DNA of 64,000 bases, taken from positions 830,106-894,105 of the forward strand of contig NW_024104428.1 in NCBI RefSeq assembly GCF_003945595.2, read 5' to 3'. Source of the DNA: Pipra filicauda. Taxonomy: Eukaryota > Chordata > Aves > Passeriformes > Pipridae. Below are positions 33,312 to 46,142 of this stretch, one piece after another. Positions within the stretch are counted from its first letter, which is position 1; every line of letters starts with the position of its first letter. The position numbers and the translations under genes were made by a program. The notes beneath the pieces are model-generated. The model worked only from the letters and a program-made list of their open reading frames with translations, did not search any database and had not been told where the DNA came from.

Positions 33312-36109
33312 TCAGGGGGCAGGAGCCAAGGAGACCAGACCTGCTTCCCGTGGGGCTTGGAGAGAAAGGGTAGTGCGCAGGAGGACAGAACTCCACTGGG
33401 AATGGTCTTGCCCCACAGGAAGAGGGAAGGGAACAACATGAGAGCCCTGACCAGGCAGCAATGCAAGGGGGTTGCAGAGGAATGCTGAAAAGGCAGTTGC
33501 AGCTATCTCTAGGGGTCCTGGCAGAAGGAGATGGCAGCAACATGGAGCAGTGGCCTGAAAAGTTTTGGGGATCACTACCTGCAGAAGTGCCAGGCAAAAA
33601 GCTGCAGCTGCAGGAGGGTGAGAGAAGCTGGTGGCTTGTGGGGGTATAGTGATGTTTATGCAAGCTGTGTCCATGCCAGGTGTGTTTCAGAGGTGAAGGA
33701 GAGGAGCTCCTGGCAGAAGCAGGAGAAAGGAAGCTGCATCTCTTGCCGGACCACACAGCCCTGTGAGCCCCCATCCTTGACTCTCTGCTGCTAAGCCAGC
33801 AATACCAATGCTCACCAGCCTCACAGGGAACACAAAATGCCTAATAACCATTTGGTAAGTGGTCCATTCACCTCAGTACCTCCTGCATGGATACATGAGA
33901 GCCACCGGCTGCGGGAGAGACAGCTTCTCCTGTGGGGGCTCAGGTATTAACCCGCCCCCAGCCCCTGGGACCTGGACACAGCTCCCAGATGGGGATTAAA
34001 GCCAGCAAAATGAGAATTTCAAACGCACATCCGGCAAACCCCGCAGCGGCAAATAATCAGGTGCCAAGGAGGAGATTAACCCTGTGGGGCTGAAGGAAAC
34101 AAAGGCGTAAGAGCTGGTCTGTTTAAGAAGCTGCTGCTTCTCCCAGACGAACACAAATCCGACCAGGAGGAATCCGAGGGCAGTGCCTGCGTGAGAAATA
34201 CTGATTGCTAGGAAATATAAGCCTCTGATTTCATGCAGATCCACAGCCAGCAGCACGAAGATCCCCGCAATAGCTGCTATGGCAGAGGTGGCGAGTCAGG
34301 TGTTCTCCTACCCAGGTTGTACCACGGGATGAATTGCTTTGGAGCTTATTTTAGCTGATGGTGAGCAGGCCACAGGGCCCCTTGCAGCAGTCCCTACCCT
34401 GCTGACTTCCAGACAGACAGCAGGCAGTGCACAGTCCCCTTGGGCACCCACTGCCGTGCCCTGACAGATGGGCAACAGCTCCTCGTCTGGGGTCAAAGTG
34501 ACACAGGCTACTGACAGAGCAGTGGGGCTGTAGGGATGTTCTTCATAGGTCACAGGGGCAGATTATTTTGGGGACACACCAGCCAAGCAGGAGGGGTCGC
34601 TGTACTTGCAGAGCTGGAGAAGCTGTGTCCTGGTCAGCATTTGCCTGTTCAGGGGACCACCTGCTCACAGCTGAGATGGGGCATCATCCAGCACAGAACT
34701 GACCCCCATCTGCAGGCAGGCACAGCCAGGGGTTCTTTAGGGAAGAGGCTCCTCCTGCACTCTGCTATCAGTCTAACAACTGTGAGAGACATTCCTGGGC
34801 TCCTTACTCAATGGCTAGCTGTGTGTCATGACAGGCTTCAACAGACATATCCCTAATGCTCGTGCTGCTGCAGCAGGAACATGGTTCACAGTCGAGCAGC
34901 CTCCAGCAATACCACCTTGGGCTGTGATCTTGTCAGGTTTCATAAGCTTAATCAGGCTCTGCTCTGGCTGGCGTACAGGGGTTTCACGGGCAGGCTGGCT
35001 GTCCTACTGCTCCAGAAAGCGTCCCTGAACACTCAACAGCAGTGCTGTGTCCTGGCAGTCAGCAGGAGGATCCGCATTTCGGTCCTGACAACTTCAACCA
35101 GCAGATAATAAGTGACAGGATGGGTGGCCCCTGGGCATCAGCTTGGTGGACCAGTAATAGGACTGGGACCGTGGTGGCTGGCTCAAACCCATGACACTTC
35201 AGCAGTGATGGAAAGCACCTTCTAGCCTTTCAGGGAGAGATCCAAGGAGCAGAGGGCTCTGTGGTGACTCCTGGGGGCACACATGTCATCTAAAACATGT
35301 TATTAGTGCAAACTGTCCACAGTTATCCAGCTTGACTTAGCCCTGCCAGCGCATCCTGTGGCCTTGAACATACCACAGGAGACAAGTCCATCTTCCTGTA
35401 CTGATGGTCTGCGACAGGGCTTCCTCCAGAAACTCATCTCAGCACCCCTGCAGCACCTTGAGCCCGTGCAGTGCTTATCTACAGCAACAGGCTCTGGCTA
35501 AGCCTGACTGGGTGAGTGTGATCAAAAGCCACTGCACTGCTGCCCAGCCCAGCACACCTCTGGTGTCCCTGTTCCTCCTCTTCCTTTCCTTCCACCCACA
35601 TCAGACCCTCACCATGAGCCCCTCTAAGCAGAGGAGACCTAAGCGGTGTCTCCAAGGATGAGCACACAGCACATGCTGCTCTGGCCACAGACACAAGGGA
35701 GCTGAAATGATCTGAGAGTGCTGGGCACCAGCATCTCGCTCCCCACTGCTCACCAGTCCCTGTGACTCACAAAGTCACTTCAAAAGGAGCTCCTCAAAGC
35801 ACCATCACTGCCTCTGACATCCCAGCCACAAAGGGAGAGGAATAAAGGGTAGGAGGCGGCAGTGCAAAGGTAATTACTGCATCCTGACAGCCCTGATGGA
35901 AGACAGCACTGAATCCCCCATTGTCTGCTCTGGAGTCAAAAGCCTGAAACAGCATCTAGGGCACTCGAAGGACACATGGAAAGGGTAGGGGAAGAGCCCC
36001 CACAAAGCCCTGCAGAAGGAGGCTAGATGGAGAGGGAGACCCATGTCTCTGGTAGCTTTGGGCCCTCCTCCCATTGCAGGAGGGAGCAGGGACGCTCTTT
36101 CCAGCCCAG

Positions 36110-36470
36110 CCACAGTCCCTCATCAGTCATCCCCACGTGCAGCTCCCCCTGCTCCTATACCTCCAGCTACCCTCCTACACACCCTGTGATGTTCTTCACA
36201 GCACAAAATCTCCTCTCCAAGGTCTTCCACCTGCCACTTCCACACTACCTCCTTCTCCTGCTTTCCCAGTGCTGCTGTTCCTGCTTTCACTCCTGCTCCC
36301 TTTTCAGCTCTTTTTCCCTCCTCTCACCTCTTGCTTGTTTTTAACTCCCCCAACTCCATCTCCCTCAGCCCACTCACCCTGTGCCTTGCATGCCTCCACT
36401 TGCTCCCCTTCACGTTGCCCAGCACTGGGATGACCACAACCTTCCCTTTCCCAGAAATTCCCCCCTAACC
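36110..36470. repeat. Pyrimidine-rich low-complexity block
   Basis: The plus strand is dominated by CT, CCT and TTCC combinations over about 360 bp, with long purine-free runs near 36230-36330. No clear repeat unit is seen. Two overlapping plus frames are open here (36027-36344 and 36074-36433), but their Leu/Pro/Ser/Phe-rich translations simply reflect the base bias and are not credible genes. Confidence 0.6.
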
Positions 36471-38205
36471 CACAGCAGCCAAAGGGTTCCATCTTTGGCC
36501 TAGCTTACCCTGCACCCCGGGACTCTTCCTGGAGGCAGGAGCCCCTCGTGCCAAGGGGTGCTTTTCCCCAGGGCCACCCTGCAGCAGTCACCATGTCCTC
36601 CAGATATGCCCTTATACTCAGCTGGCTTCAGCTGTGTCACAGCTTCAGTGGGGCTTTCTGGATGACCAGCATTGCTCCCAGCTACTCATTAGATAAGCTC
36701 TGCAGAGCCATCACACAGGTGAGGCCTGAGTAGCAACCCTGGATTAGTGACACATTGGCACAGGATGTGACGGCAGATGGGAAGAGACTGGAAGCATCCC
36801 TGTGGCCACAGCAAGTCTTCTGCAGTGTCCCAGAGCAGCTGCCCCTCTCAGGGTGGCCCTTCTGGCCAGCCCCCACAACAAAGGAGCTCCCTCAAAGCCC
36901 AGAGCCTCTCCAAATGCTCAGCTCATTCCTCTGGTACCCCTACCTCTCCCCCTGCTTTCCCTTTCTGGTATGCAAACATTACTGTGCCAGCGCTCCCACC
37001 CTCCAGCCGCCAGTGCCAGGTGGGCCACACAGCCACCACCTGCAGTTTTGCAAGGATGTCCTGTCTGTGAACAGGTGGCATCAGTACACCTGAGAGAGCT
37101 CAAAAGGTGACAACAGACTGCTAGAGTGCCTGTGGTCATCCGTGGCACGCTGATGAAATTCTTCAGCAGACAAGAGCCCAACATTAACCCTCCGATAAGT
37201 AACCCGCCACTTTGGGATCTCTTCATTTCCAAACAGTAGCACAATGCCATAAAGAAAACTGACCTCTTTAAACCTTCTCATCCTCAGTACGTTTGGCATT
37301 ACAAGTTACAGCCAGGAAATGCTTTTGGTAAGAAAGCATTTCTTACTTTATTAAAATCTTGGTCTCTCGAATAGGCAGCTAAAAATGAAGAGTGACAGGG
37401 TCTGAGATTGTTAAGTGCTCAGAGCACATCGTGCCTAGGAGAGGGGCATCCCTGTCCAGAAAACCCTGCCTGCCATGACACACTTCCCCAAGACAGGCAT
37501 CCCTAGCTCTACAGTTCTTTGTAGAGCCCTAAGCTATCATTTTAACTTGTGCACAGTAAGGAATGAAGCCCCGAAGGGTGTAGTACGTTGAAAGACAGTG
37601 TCAAGGAACCAGAGCAGGACACCGAAGGGCATCCAGCCCATTAGTCCCAACTCAGTCAGTGATGATCCCTTAAGACAGAGGCTCATTCAGATTTCAAATG
37701 GGGAGCAGAGCAGCCCCACCTCTTGCCTCCGCAGGGTTAAATCATGCTTCTCTCTGCATTCTAAAGCGCCTTTGTTCGGGTTCACCCTGTTAGCTCTGCC
37801 TTTGCTCTTTGTAGGCTCTCCAGAAACATCCCTTGTTGATGACAAGGGCAAGTGGGGCGGCTAATCCCATTCCATTAGCATCCTCTGAAACACTCCAAGG
37901 ACTACGGATGCTGCCCGGGTGCAGGTGGCCAGAAGGCGGCTCTCGCTAAGCCAGCACGACTTCTGGTTGTGTGCACACACATCCAGCCCTGGAGCCGTCT
38001 GCTGTCAATAAAGCCTGCTGGAGGGAGGGAGAGGATAAAGAAACAGCCCACACGTGCCTCCAAAGCAGACTTTTCTCCTACAGGCACGGCTTTCCCAACG
38101 CCAAAGGTCGCCACTGCTCCTCCTTTCCCGAGGTGGCAGGAAAACCTTAAACTGGGGGGAATGTGTTAGTGTAAAAACAACTGAGTGCTACCCCACAGGG
38201 GCCAA

Positions 38206-38220
38206 GGGAGGGTGGGTGGG
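38206..38220 (+). other. Minimal-loop G-quadruplex motif (3-1-3-1-3-1-3)
   Basis: Four GGG runs are separated by single bases A, T and T, the tightest common quadruplex form and one that folds into a very stable parallel structure in vitro. It is followed by C-rich and G-rich blocks (38224-38282) that can form hairpins, such as AGCCCCC pairing with GGGGGCT. It is on the strand opposite to the IGSF3 transcript. Confidence 0.85.
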
Positions 38221-38594
38221 ACACCCCCAGCCCCCCATGCTCCTGGGGGCTACAGCAGCACAGCCCCTGGTACCCCAGGGGGCAGATCTACAGAAGCCAT
38301 CCCCTCCTCAAAGGATGACCCAGCACTGCCTGCAGCACTCTCACATTTCTTGCAGCCCTCCTTCCCATTACATTTTCCATTTATAAACAGCTGTTTGGCA
38401 GTATTACTAATCAGTGCTGCATGGAATAATGTTACGTTTCCCACCACATTACTATTTTATCTACCTTCCTCCCCACCTCCAGCTGCTGCTTTCCTTCCAC
38501 CACCCCCAACCTGGAAAGAAATAATACATTTCTTCATTTTATTCGGGCTCTTCTTCTCTGATAATGTAAACAATTTACTTACAACCCATGCACC

Positions 38595-38611
38595 AAAAAA
38601 AAAAAAAAAAA
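38595..38611. repeat. Poly(A) tract, 17 nt
   Basis: A run of 17 A on the plus strand followed by an A/T-rich segment to about 38640. No LINE or processed-pseudogene body is recognisable upstream. A simple homopolymer. Confidence 0.9.
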
Positions 38612-39596
38612 GAGGAGTTTTTTTAAAAAATTAAATACTGTTAAACCCACTTAAAATAAATACTTGCTGAAGGAGTATCAGCTGGAGACTGCTCTCTGAC
38701 TTATAATAATCCCACTGCACCCAGGGAAATCCTCTTAAACCTATATCAGATAAAGATTGTAAAACTGTTAGAGGGCTAAACTGACAGGGCATCCACAGAA
38801 TCAAGATGGTTTCTCTCCCCAGCTTCTCCCTACCAAGGGGCAGCTCTGCCCCAGTGCAGGTCAGCACATGAAGCAAAACCCTGCACGATAGCAGGAGCTG
38901 AAGGGAGAAGAGGGAAAAGGCCAGTCCTGCCAGGGCTTTGGGCTGGAGGAGGAGGAATAGGCTGCTGTGGAACTCCAAGCCTACCTCTGAAGCACCAAGG
39001 AGTTTCTTTCCCTTTCCCGCCTCTCCAGGAGGAAGCAGAAGCAGGGCAGAGACCCTCTGGAGCTTTAAACCTAAAGAAGTCTCCCCCGGCCCCAGGATGC
39101 TCAATAGCAACATCTCTAAATTAGCTGATAAGGATTCCAAATCATCAGAGCTGGGGGGGGGGGACAGAAGCAGTAGGCTTTCAAGTTTACTGTTATCTTA
39201 TCTGAGAGGACAAAAAGGATCTGATGTAGATTGGTAGTGCTGCTAGGATATTTTGGGCCCGTGCTGCCCTGCAGTTTGCCTGAGCATTGTCCACCAGTTT
39301 GTTTTGTAGTTTTTCAACAAAATGATGTGCACCCACACCACAGTGAGCATGCAGCTTTGTGGCACAGAAGCAGCCTGGCTCAGCAATGGGCACTGCACTT
39401 TCCCTCCACTACGTGGGGACTCGATTGTTCACCACCAGACCTACTTGTTCTCCAAGACAACGCAAGAAAAGCCTCGGCATCAACAGCAGAAACAGATGCC
39501 CCTGCCTCTTAGGGCAGGAGGCTGACAGAAATGCAGAGCAATCCAGTCTAAGGGGCTGAAACTAAAGAACAAATAAAGCAATCCTCCAGGGAAATT

Positions 39597-39612
39597 AAAA
39601 AAAAAAAAAAAA
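39597..39612. repeat. Poly(A) tract, 16 nt
   Basis: A run of 16 A on the plus strand followed by AG-rich sequence (39613-39630). No retroposed gene was recognised before it. Confidence 0.9.
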
Positions 39613-39811
39613 GAGAAAGAGGAGCGGGAGGAAGAGTAAGCACGGCAAAAAAGCTCCCCAGGGAGGCAGCAAGAGAAGCAGGCAACTTAGAACGTGAAGT
39701 TTCCAGCAGTAATCGAATAACCATTGCAGGGTTTCTCAGTGTTGCAGCTGGCTGGAGCCACGGGGACCGTATTCCACTTTCAGAGTTCACTGAGCAATTG
39801 CTAAGGCAGGG

Positions 39812-39955
39812 GACGGGTGCCATATGTTACCAGCTGCGCTCGCAGCCACCGCTTTCCCCATTTAACGCCGAGAGACTGTTTGGAGGCGTGCGGGCAGGGA
39901 AAACCTGCACACTTTGTGCCGCTCCCCTGCCACCCGGCGTGCTGGAGAGGCCGCC
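39812..39955. promoter_or_regulatory. Intronic CpG cluster
   Basis: About 12 CpG dinucleotides occur in 144 bp, with groups at CAGCTGCGCTCGCAG (39831-39845), AACGCCGAG and GGCGTGCGGG. This density is many times that of the surrounding intron and comparable to the coding exons. It could be an alternative first exon or promoter, an enhancer, or an unrecognised small exon. No splice-flanked open frame with a recognisable motif was found, so I leave the function open. Confidence 0.4.
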
Positions 39956-42900
39956 AGAAATGCCAACAGGCTCCTGCCAATGACACTTAGAGCAGGTCCC
40001 CATGCCAGGGAGTCACCAGGCTTGTGCTGGCTGCTCAGAACCCATCCAAAAGCAGGGAGGTGCAGGTGGAAGGGGATGGATGCCCCTCAGCCCCCCTCCA
40101 GCGAGGTGGAGGCAGCCCCTGGAAAGCTGCCGAGTGCGCAGGAGGTAGGAGGCAAGGTACCAGGCTCTGCCCATCCCACATTACAGCCTGCTGCCTCCAC
40201 CACCTGCTCGCCTGACCCAGCCCAGCTCCTTCTGGCTCTCTGTATTTTTTTTTGTCTTCCAGAGCTTCTCTCAGTTGTGCTTATAGCAAAAAAGTCACCA
40301 TTTGGGGGGGGGACTGTTGGGAGCTGCCCAGAGAACATTAGGAGGAAATGTTAAATTCAGGATGGAAGGTAGCATTAAACTGTTTTCAACACCAGACAAT
40401 GTTTTGTCCATGACTTGAACCTAGGGTGCTGAGTAACCCATCTGTGGTAGAGTTGGCCTTCAAATGCACCAGGGTCTCCGACTAAAGATTTTTCTATCCT
40501 AGTTAAAAACATTTGCACTCTAACTCCTACCAGCAAAGCACCCAGACATTATGGCAATATACAGAAAAAGCCTATACCACCAACCCCTCTTCTCAGAGGG
40601 ACAGACTGAGAGGTATCCTATAAAGCAGTATGACAATTAGGATTACTGATACCTCATTTTACCAGGGACTGGCAAAGCACGTGGGAAGAGCCAGCAAGAG
40701 AAGAGAATAGGGCATGTGGGCTGAGCAGAGTGCTGTTTTCAGCCAATCCTTTCAGGGCAGCAGAGGACCCCAAGCCTTGCAGCCTCCAGCCTCACTGACA
40801 CCGAGCAGACAACAGGCTCAGCAAAGGGCAAGTGCCACAGTCCCATCAATCTGAGACGTCCAAGTGGAGCCAAGCACAGCCAGAGCAGACTAGAGGGCAC
40901 GACTTGGAGCTTTTAGAAAAGAGGTTTTTTCAGGAAAGATTGCTTTAGTTTCCAAAGATCATTTTAACTGACTGGTCTGATGCTACCGCATGGAAACCTA
41001 CCCAAGCAAAACACGGCAGCTCTTTACAGTCTGAAGGCAAATCAGCGTTCCATATTCCATGCCTCCCTTCCTGAAAAGTAAGGGACACAGCAAGCCTGGA
41101 AGCGAGAGGGCTCATTTTAAAGACCAGACTAGATCTGTGAGCAGAGGGCTGTGCAATTGCCTGAGGCTATGTTAATTTACATTTTTAGAAATGCACTTTA
41201 GAATACATTTTTTCTTACAATGCACTGGTACAAGCGCACAGACATGTACGAAAAAGGACACGTATTCTTATTGTAATTCTTCTCCACACGCTAGCTAAAT
41301 TTAAAAAAGTACCTCTACCTCAAAAGGGACAATACAGGAAAAACATATGGAATACAGTGATGTGCCCCAATTGTGTCTGATGCCAGGCTTTTGAGAAATG
41401 GGTAGGTGGACGGCATAAAAAAAGAAAGAATCCATTCCCCAGCTGAGAGCCCTCCCCACAAAGCATGTCATGCCACCAAGTTGCCCATGGTTTTGAGGGA
41501 TGGGGCAAAAAGGCGAGGGAGGAAAAAACCAAACCACAAAACAGAGAAACAAGAGAGTGGATACAATGGATTATCCATTTTTTAGGCATAGTTTGCCCAC
41601 AGTTTGTTCCATTTCTCCTGCGCAGACAGAGGTACAGAAGTGACATAATGTAATACAACAATACGAAAGTCAAAATCAGGCAAGCAATTCCAACAGGAAA
41701 CAATAGGAGATGGCATACTTGCAACAAAACAGGAGCAATTGGAAAGGTTTAGCAGGAAAATACAGTAACAGGGGATGAGATAAAGACACACAAAATGAGT
41801 GAACCATGTCTCACTATGCAGGGACACGTATAGAGATTTCTGTTATAAGCTCTCAGTTATAACCTGAATTGTATCTACAAAAAAGTGTTTTAGAAAGCAC
41901 AAGGAATAACCAGCCATTGCAATTCATTGCCAGATTGTACATGACTAAAGCCAAGACTATAAAAAAAAGAAAAAAGACAAAAAAAAAGATCCCCAACCAA
42001 ACAAAACCCCCAGGAAATTTAAACAGGTCTCGGTGCGTTCCTTTTTCCAGTGGGAGTTTCAAATCTGGAAGGGGCATGGAGCCTCTGGACTGGCTTCCTG
42101 CGTGTCCATGCCACAGCAGGCTGTAAGGAAGTAGCCCCTCCTGCCAGTTCCAGAGTCACCAGCTGCAGGGTTGCCTGTGCCAGGCTCCCACATTCCTACC
42201 CAGGGCACTGCTGACCAACCCCCCTGTCGGGCAGTGCCCATCAGCCTCACAGCTTCTGCAAGGGGAAAATTGGGTAAGCTTAGGCAGCTATACTTTCAGG
42301 ATATCAGAAATGACTAAGCAGGACTGGAGATGAATCCTATTCAGCATCATTACCAGGCAAAGCTGGAATATAAGCCTTTGTTTCTATCTCCCGCTATCTG
42401 AGGAGCTCAAAGCACATCACAATTATTTGGCTTAGACTTTGTGAAAGGCTTGTATGCTATTATCCCTAATTTTACCAGCTGGAAAATGGTGGGGTAGATG
42501 GAGAGTGCCATATCCAGGGACATGCAGCAAGTTGGAAGCATGTTAGGGCCCCGATGTCTCCAGCATCACAAACCAGGTGCTCTGGTTTGCTGGTGCGATT
42601 CCCCACGGCGCATCCATAGGAACTGCCAGAGGTAGATATGTTTACCCCTCCTCATTCCTCTCCCATTAACAGACAAACTCCTCCTTCCCATTCATAGCAG
42701 GAACAGAAAGAAAAAGCAGAGAAGCAAAGGTCAAATTTTACTTTGAAGGTTATTACAGAGATTTGGGCATATAAAGGGGGACAGTAAGAATAAAATACCC
42801 CGTGTCTAGTTGCAAAAGACCACTTATAAGAAGGCATTTGATTTTTTTTTTTAAACCTCTTTTTAATGTCAGCTAAAGGGTAATTTGAAAGTGAAGGACA

Positions 42901-43384
42901 TTTTACTCCTCTGGGGAGCTAATTACTGCAACAAGCAAAGCCCAAACAGGCAAAGATGAATGTAACTCACAAAGCACAACACCAATCCTACAGCTCGCTG
43001 TGGTTAACTCAGAGGGCTTGGCCAGATAAGGCACGCACAAGCCTCACAGAGGTAGCCAAGCCGCTGAGATGGCCTCAGAGATTAGGACATCTGTGCTTAG
43101 GATTCCCAAGTTCTACCTTCGTACACCACAGCAGAGCAATAGAGACAAACTCCTGCAACCCCACTGAAGAAATAAGAACAATATGAAATACAGAAACTAC
43201 GCCAGAAAAAAAGCATTTGGGGATGTACAATAGGTCCTTGCCGTTCTCCCCAGGTTGAGATCACCAATGTTATGCCGTTATTTAGCACTGACCCTCCAAA
43301 CTCCATTCTTTAGCACCCTCCCTCCAAACTGCTGCCTAAGAGTGGTTCCTACTGCATCACAGCCAAGCAGCTCATCACAGGATC

Positions 43385-43575
43385 ATGGGACAATTTGGCG
43401 TGGAAGGGACCTTGGGGGTCTGTAGTGCAACTACGGGGTCAAGCAGGGTCAGCTATAAGGCTGCTCAGAGTTTGATCCTGTCAGATCTTGAAACCCTCCA
43501 GAGATGAAGCCTGTGCAACCTTTCAGGACAGGCTGAACTGCTTGTTTCGATTTTTGCCTGTTGTTCCTCATCTGC
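43385..43575 (-). mobile_element. CR1 LINE 3' end, antisense, 5'-truncated
   Basis: The plus strand starts with GATCATGGGACAATTTGG then GTGGAAGGGACCTTGGGG, matching the reverse complement of the CR1 3' terminus (the familiar TTGGAAGGGACCT of bird genomes). It continues with AAGCAGGGTCAGC, GGCTGCTCAG, TGAAACCCTCCAGAGATG and TTGTTCCTCATCTGC, in the same order as the antisense CR1 consensus. The element therefore points toward lower coordinates. It is diverged and has small gaps, so it is an old insertion. The 5' boundary is uncertain. Confidence 0.8.
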
Positions 43576-46127
43576 AAAAAGCCCAGTCTCCCCAGGACAC
43601 AAGCTGCTCACTCAACTACAGTGACAAACACTTTTTTCCCTGTCTCTCAGGTGAAGAGGAAGAAAAACAAAAAGGCAGCACAGAAAGAAGAGCCCCCAAA
43701 GACTTCTATCAAAACTGGTAGATGCTTGTCTGTGAAGCTGCCATCTCTCTCTTCGACACCTCCCTCAAGCAAACCCACCTTCAGCCCAGTTGACAGCTGG
43801 AATAAACCAGCAGCCACGAGGTCCACATGATAAGAAGTGACTGCTCTCACCCTGAGTCCCCCCAGGTTCCCAGGAGCAGACTGTACTCTCCCAAACCTGG
43901 CAAAACTGTGCCGTGACATTCTCCCTCTGCTCTGTGCACAGACAGATCACGTATGGCAGCAGTTGACAAAGAAGAGGGGGAGCTGCTGGTGACATGCAGC
44001 AGCAGCTGGTATGGACTAACAAAAGTCCTGGGTTTTTTCTTTGCCTCCTACATGCTCTTTATCTCTCAGCAGAGAGATTCCAGAGGCTTTTGGTGGGGAG
44101 TTCAACGAAAGACTTGTTTTCTTTTCTTGAGTGCTTGTCTGAGAGACATGCAGCTCCTTTCCTTCCAGTGCTCAGCATCTGGACAGCACAAATCCTTCTT
44201 GCAGCTCCTGTGCCACCAAAGCCTCAGACACACACCCTACAGACATCCTCCCTGTCCCAGCCATGGGCCACATAGTTATATGCCACAGCTGAAGGGCACA
44301 GAGGACAATCCCTTCAAGAAGACTGGTTATTGGTGTGCAGAAAGCTACAAGCAACTTGGGCAGCTCAGCATCAGGAGACAAGACCTCACCAAGCAGAGCC
44401 ACAGCCAGCATGATCTCAGGCAAAGAGGCAGCTGGCTCTTCATCCCATCAATGCCCTTGCCCACCACCACTCCTAAGCCTGGCACGACACTGAAACTCCA
44501 CTTCAGTGGGGCTGCCAGCCAAAAAAAACCCCACATCCAGCCCCTGGGAGCCATCACAGCCATGCAGGACCAGGGGGACAGAGTAGAGGTGAAGGCACCA
44601 GCCTACCCAGGCAGGGTGAGACCAGAGTGAAGTAGCAGAGAGCAGAAGTGTGGCCAGGCTGAGAGGGCAGACAAGGGAACCCCTGAATAGCACCTAGCTA
44701 GCACAAAGCCTCTCTGCCTCACTTTCACCTAAGCCTGGCAGGAAGGAGATGCTGGTGACCATCCCTGCAGGCACTACCAACTACACAGCAGCTCCTGCCC
44801 GCTGCAGAGGCAGTTGTGTCTGAGTGCTCCTTGTTTTTCAAGTCTGCAGTGAAATGGCTTCTTCCCAGTCTGTGGTACCGTGGTCTCTCCTCCCATCCAA
44901 ACCCCTTTCATTTTTTTTGCTTTATCTTGTTTGGGTTTGATGCTGTACAGCTGCTTCCCCCAAAATAAAGAGTAAAAGGGCTGCCAGCCCCTCAAGTGCT
45001 TTGAAACCTTTCCTCCTGCTCCATCACTGCCTGTTTAAGAAAAACCTCAAAGCTTGATTTCTTCCCTCAAATCACTTACTCTGAAAAAGAGCTCAACGTT
45101 TTTGGGAGCACAGATGAAAAAACACGGAGATAAAAGTCTGAAGCTTCTGAAGAGGTTAGACCTGGGCCCCTTTGCTGTTATCTAAGTAAGGGTACAGGCA
45201 CACAAACAACTCATTGCAGAGACACAGTGGAGTACAAATCTGCAGTGACTCACGCACACTGAAGGAACTGCCACGTGCTCATTTCTGCCCTATAGCAAAA
45301 CACAAGTTTACCCATCAATGTGAGAAGCACAAACCAGCATTTATTTCAGTTTGCACAGCCATCCCTGCAGCTTCACCACCTAAATAACTGCACAAGAAAA
45401 CTCCTCTTCTGGAAAATACTGCTGTCCTGTCAGCGGTCACGCTGTGTTTCTGGGATGCTGCTTCCCTTCACCTGCAAATCCTCTGCTGTCCTTAACTTCT
45501 TCCAAAAGTGAATAAACAGCCCACAGACTTCTCACAGCCTGCAACAAGCAGGCCAGGGTCCCAGTACAATTGCCAGTCAGGTGTATATGGTCCCCAGGTC
45601 CCCTATTCAATCAATCAAATATAAGTTTTGTAACTCCCCTCTTCAGTATGCTCAAGTGCCTTCCCAATTCAACCACAAAGCCAAAATTCCCATCAGTTGC
45701 TCAGAAGACTCATGGGGGAAGTTTCTAAAAGTAGCCAAGTCTTCAGCCACTACTGCCTAGCATGAGTCTAACATCTAGGCTCTCCCTTTAGTCAACATGG
45801 AGAAGGATGCACTTAATTTAAACAAACGTGAATTGCTCTCCAGATTTGTCTCTCTCTGTCCTCTGATGGCAGATATTGCCTGAACATCTATCTTAGGCAA
45901 TGAGTCTGGTGCTAAATGAGTGGGAGGCCACTTGTGAGATCTTCCAAAATCTTTTCCCCCCACCCTGAGTAAAAGAGCATGAACCAGCCTCAACAATTTT
46001 GCATCAGCCTCAAGGAACTGAACTCTGAGGGCACACAAAGTTGCAGACCTTGCACATGGGTTAATCCTTTCTCATAAATCAATCACAAGGCCGTGGTTCC
46101 ACCACATCCTGAAGAGCTGCAGCCCCC

Positions 46128-46142
46128 TTTTTTTTTTTTTTT
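46128..46142. repeat. Poly(T) tract, 15 nt
   Basis: An uninterrupted run of 15 T preceded by CCCCC on the plus strand. A simple homopolymer with no recognised element attached. Confidence 0.9.

Noticed and set aside
33172..33774. 200-codon minus-strand frame
   Set aside because: Ser/Pro/Cys/Leu-rich translation of purine-rich plus strand overlapping the CpG cluster. No recognisable protein.
36027..36433. Overlapping Leu/Pro/Ser-rich plus-strand frames
   Set aside because: They lie in a pyrimidine-rich low-complexity block where stop codons are rare for compositional reasons.
38595..39612. Poly(A) runs as tails of processed pseudogenes
   Set aside because: No retroposed coding sequence or target-site duplication is recognisable before either run.
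43953..44630. 225-codon plus-strand frame
   Set aside because: No domain, no codon-bias match to the real exons, no splice context. Length is compatible with chance in 64 kb of moderately GC-rich DNA.
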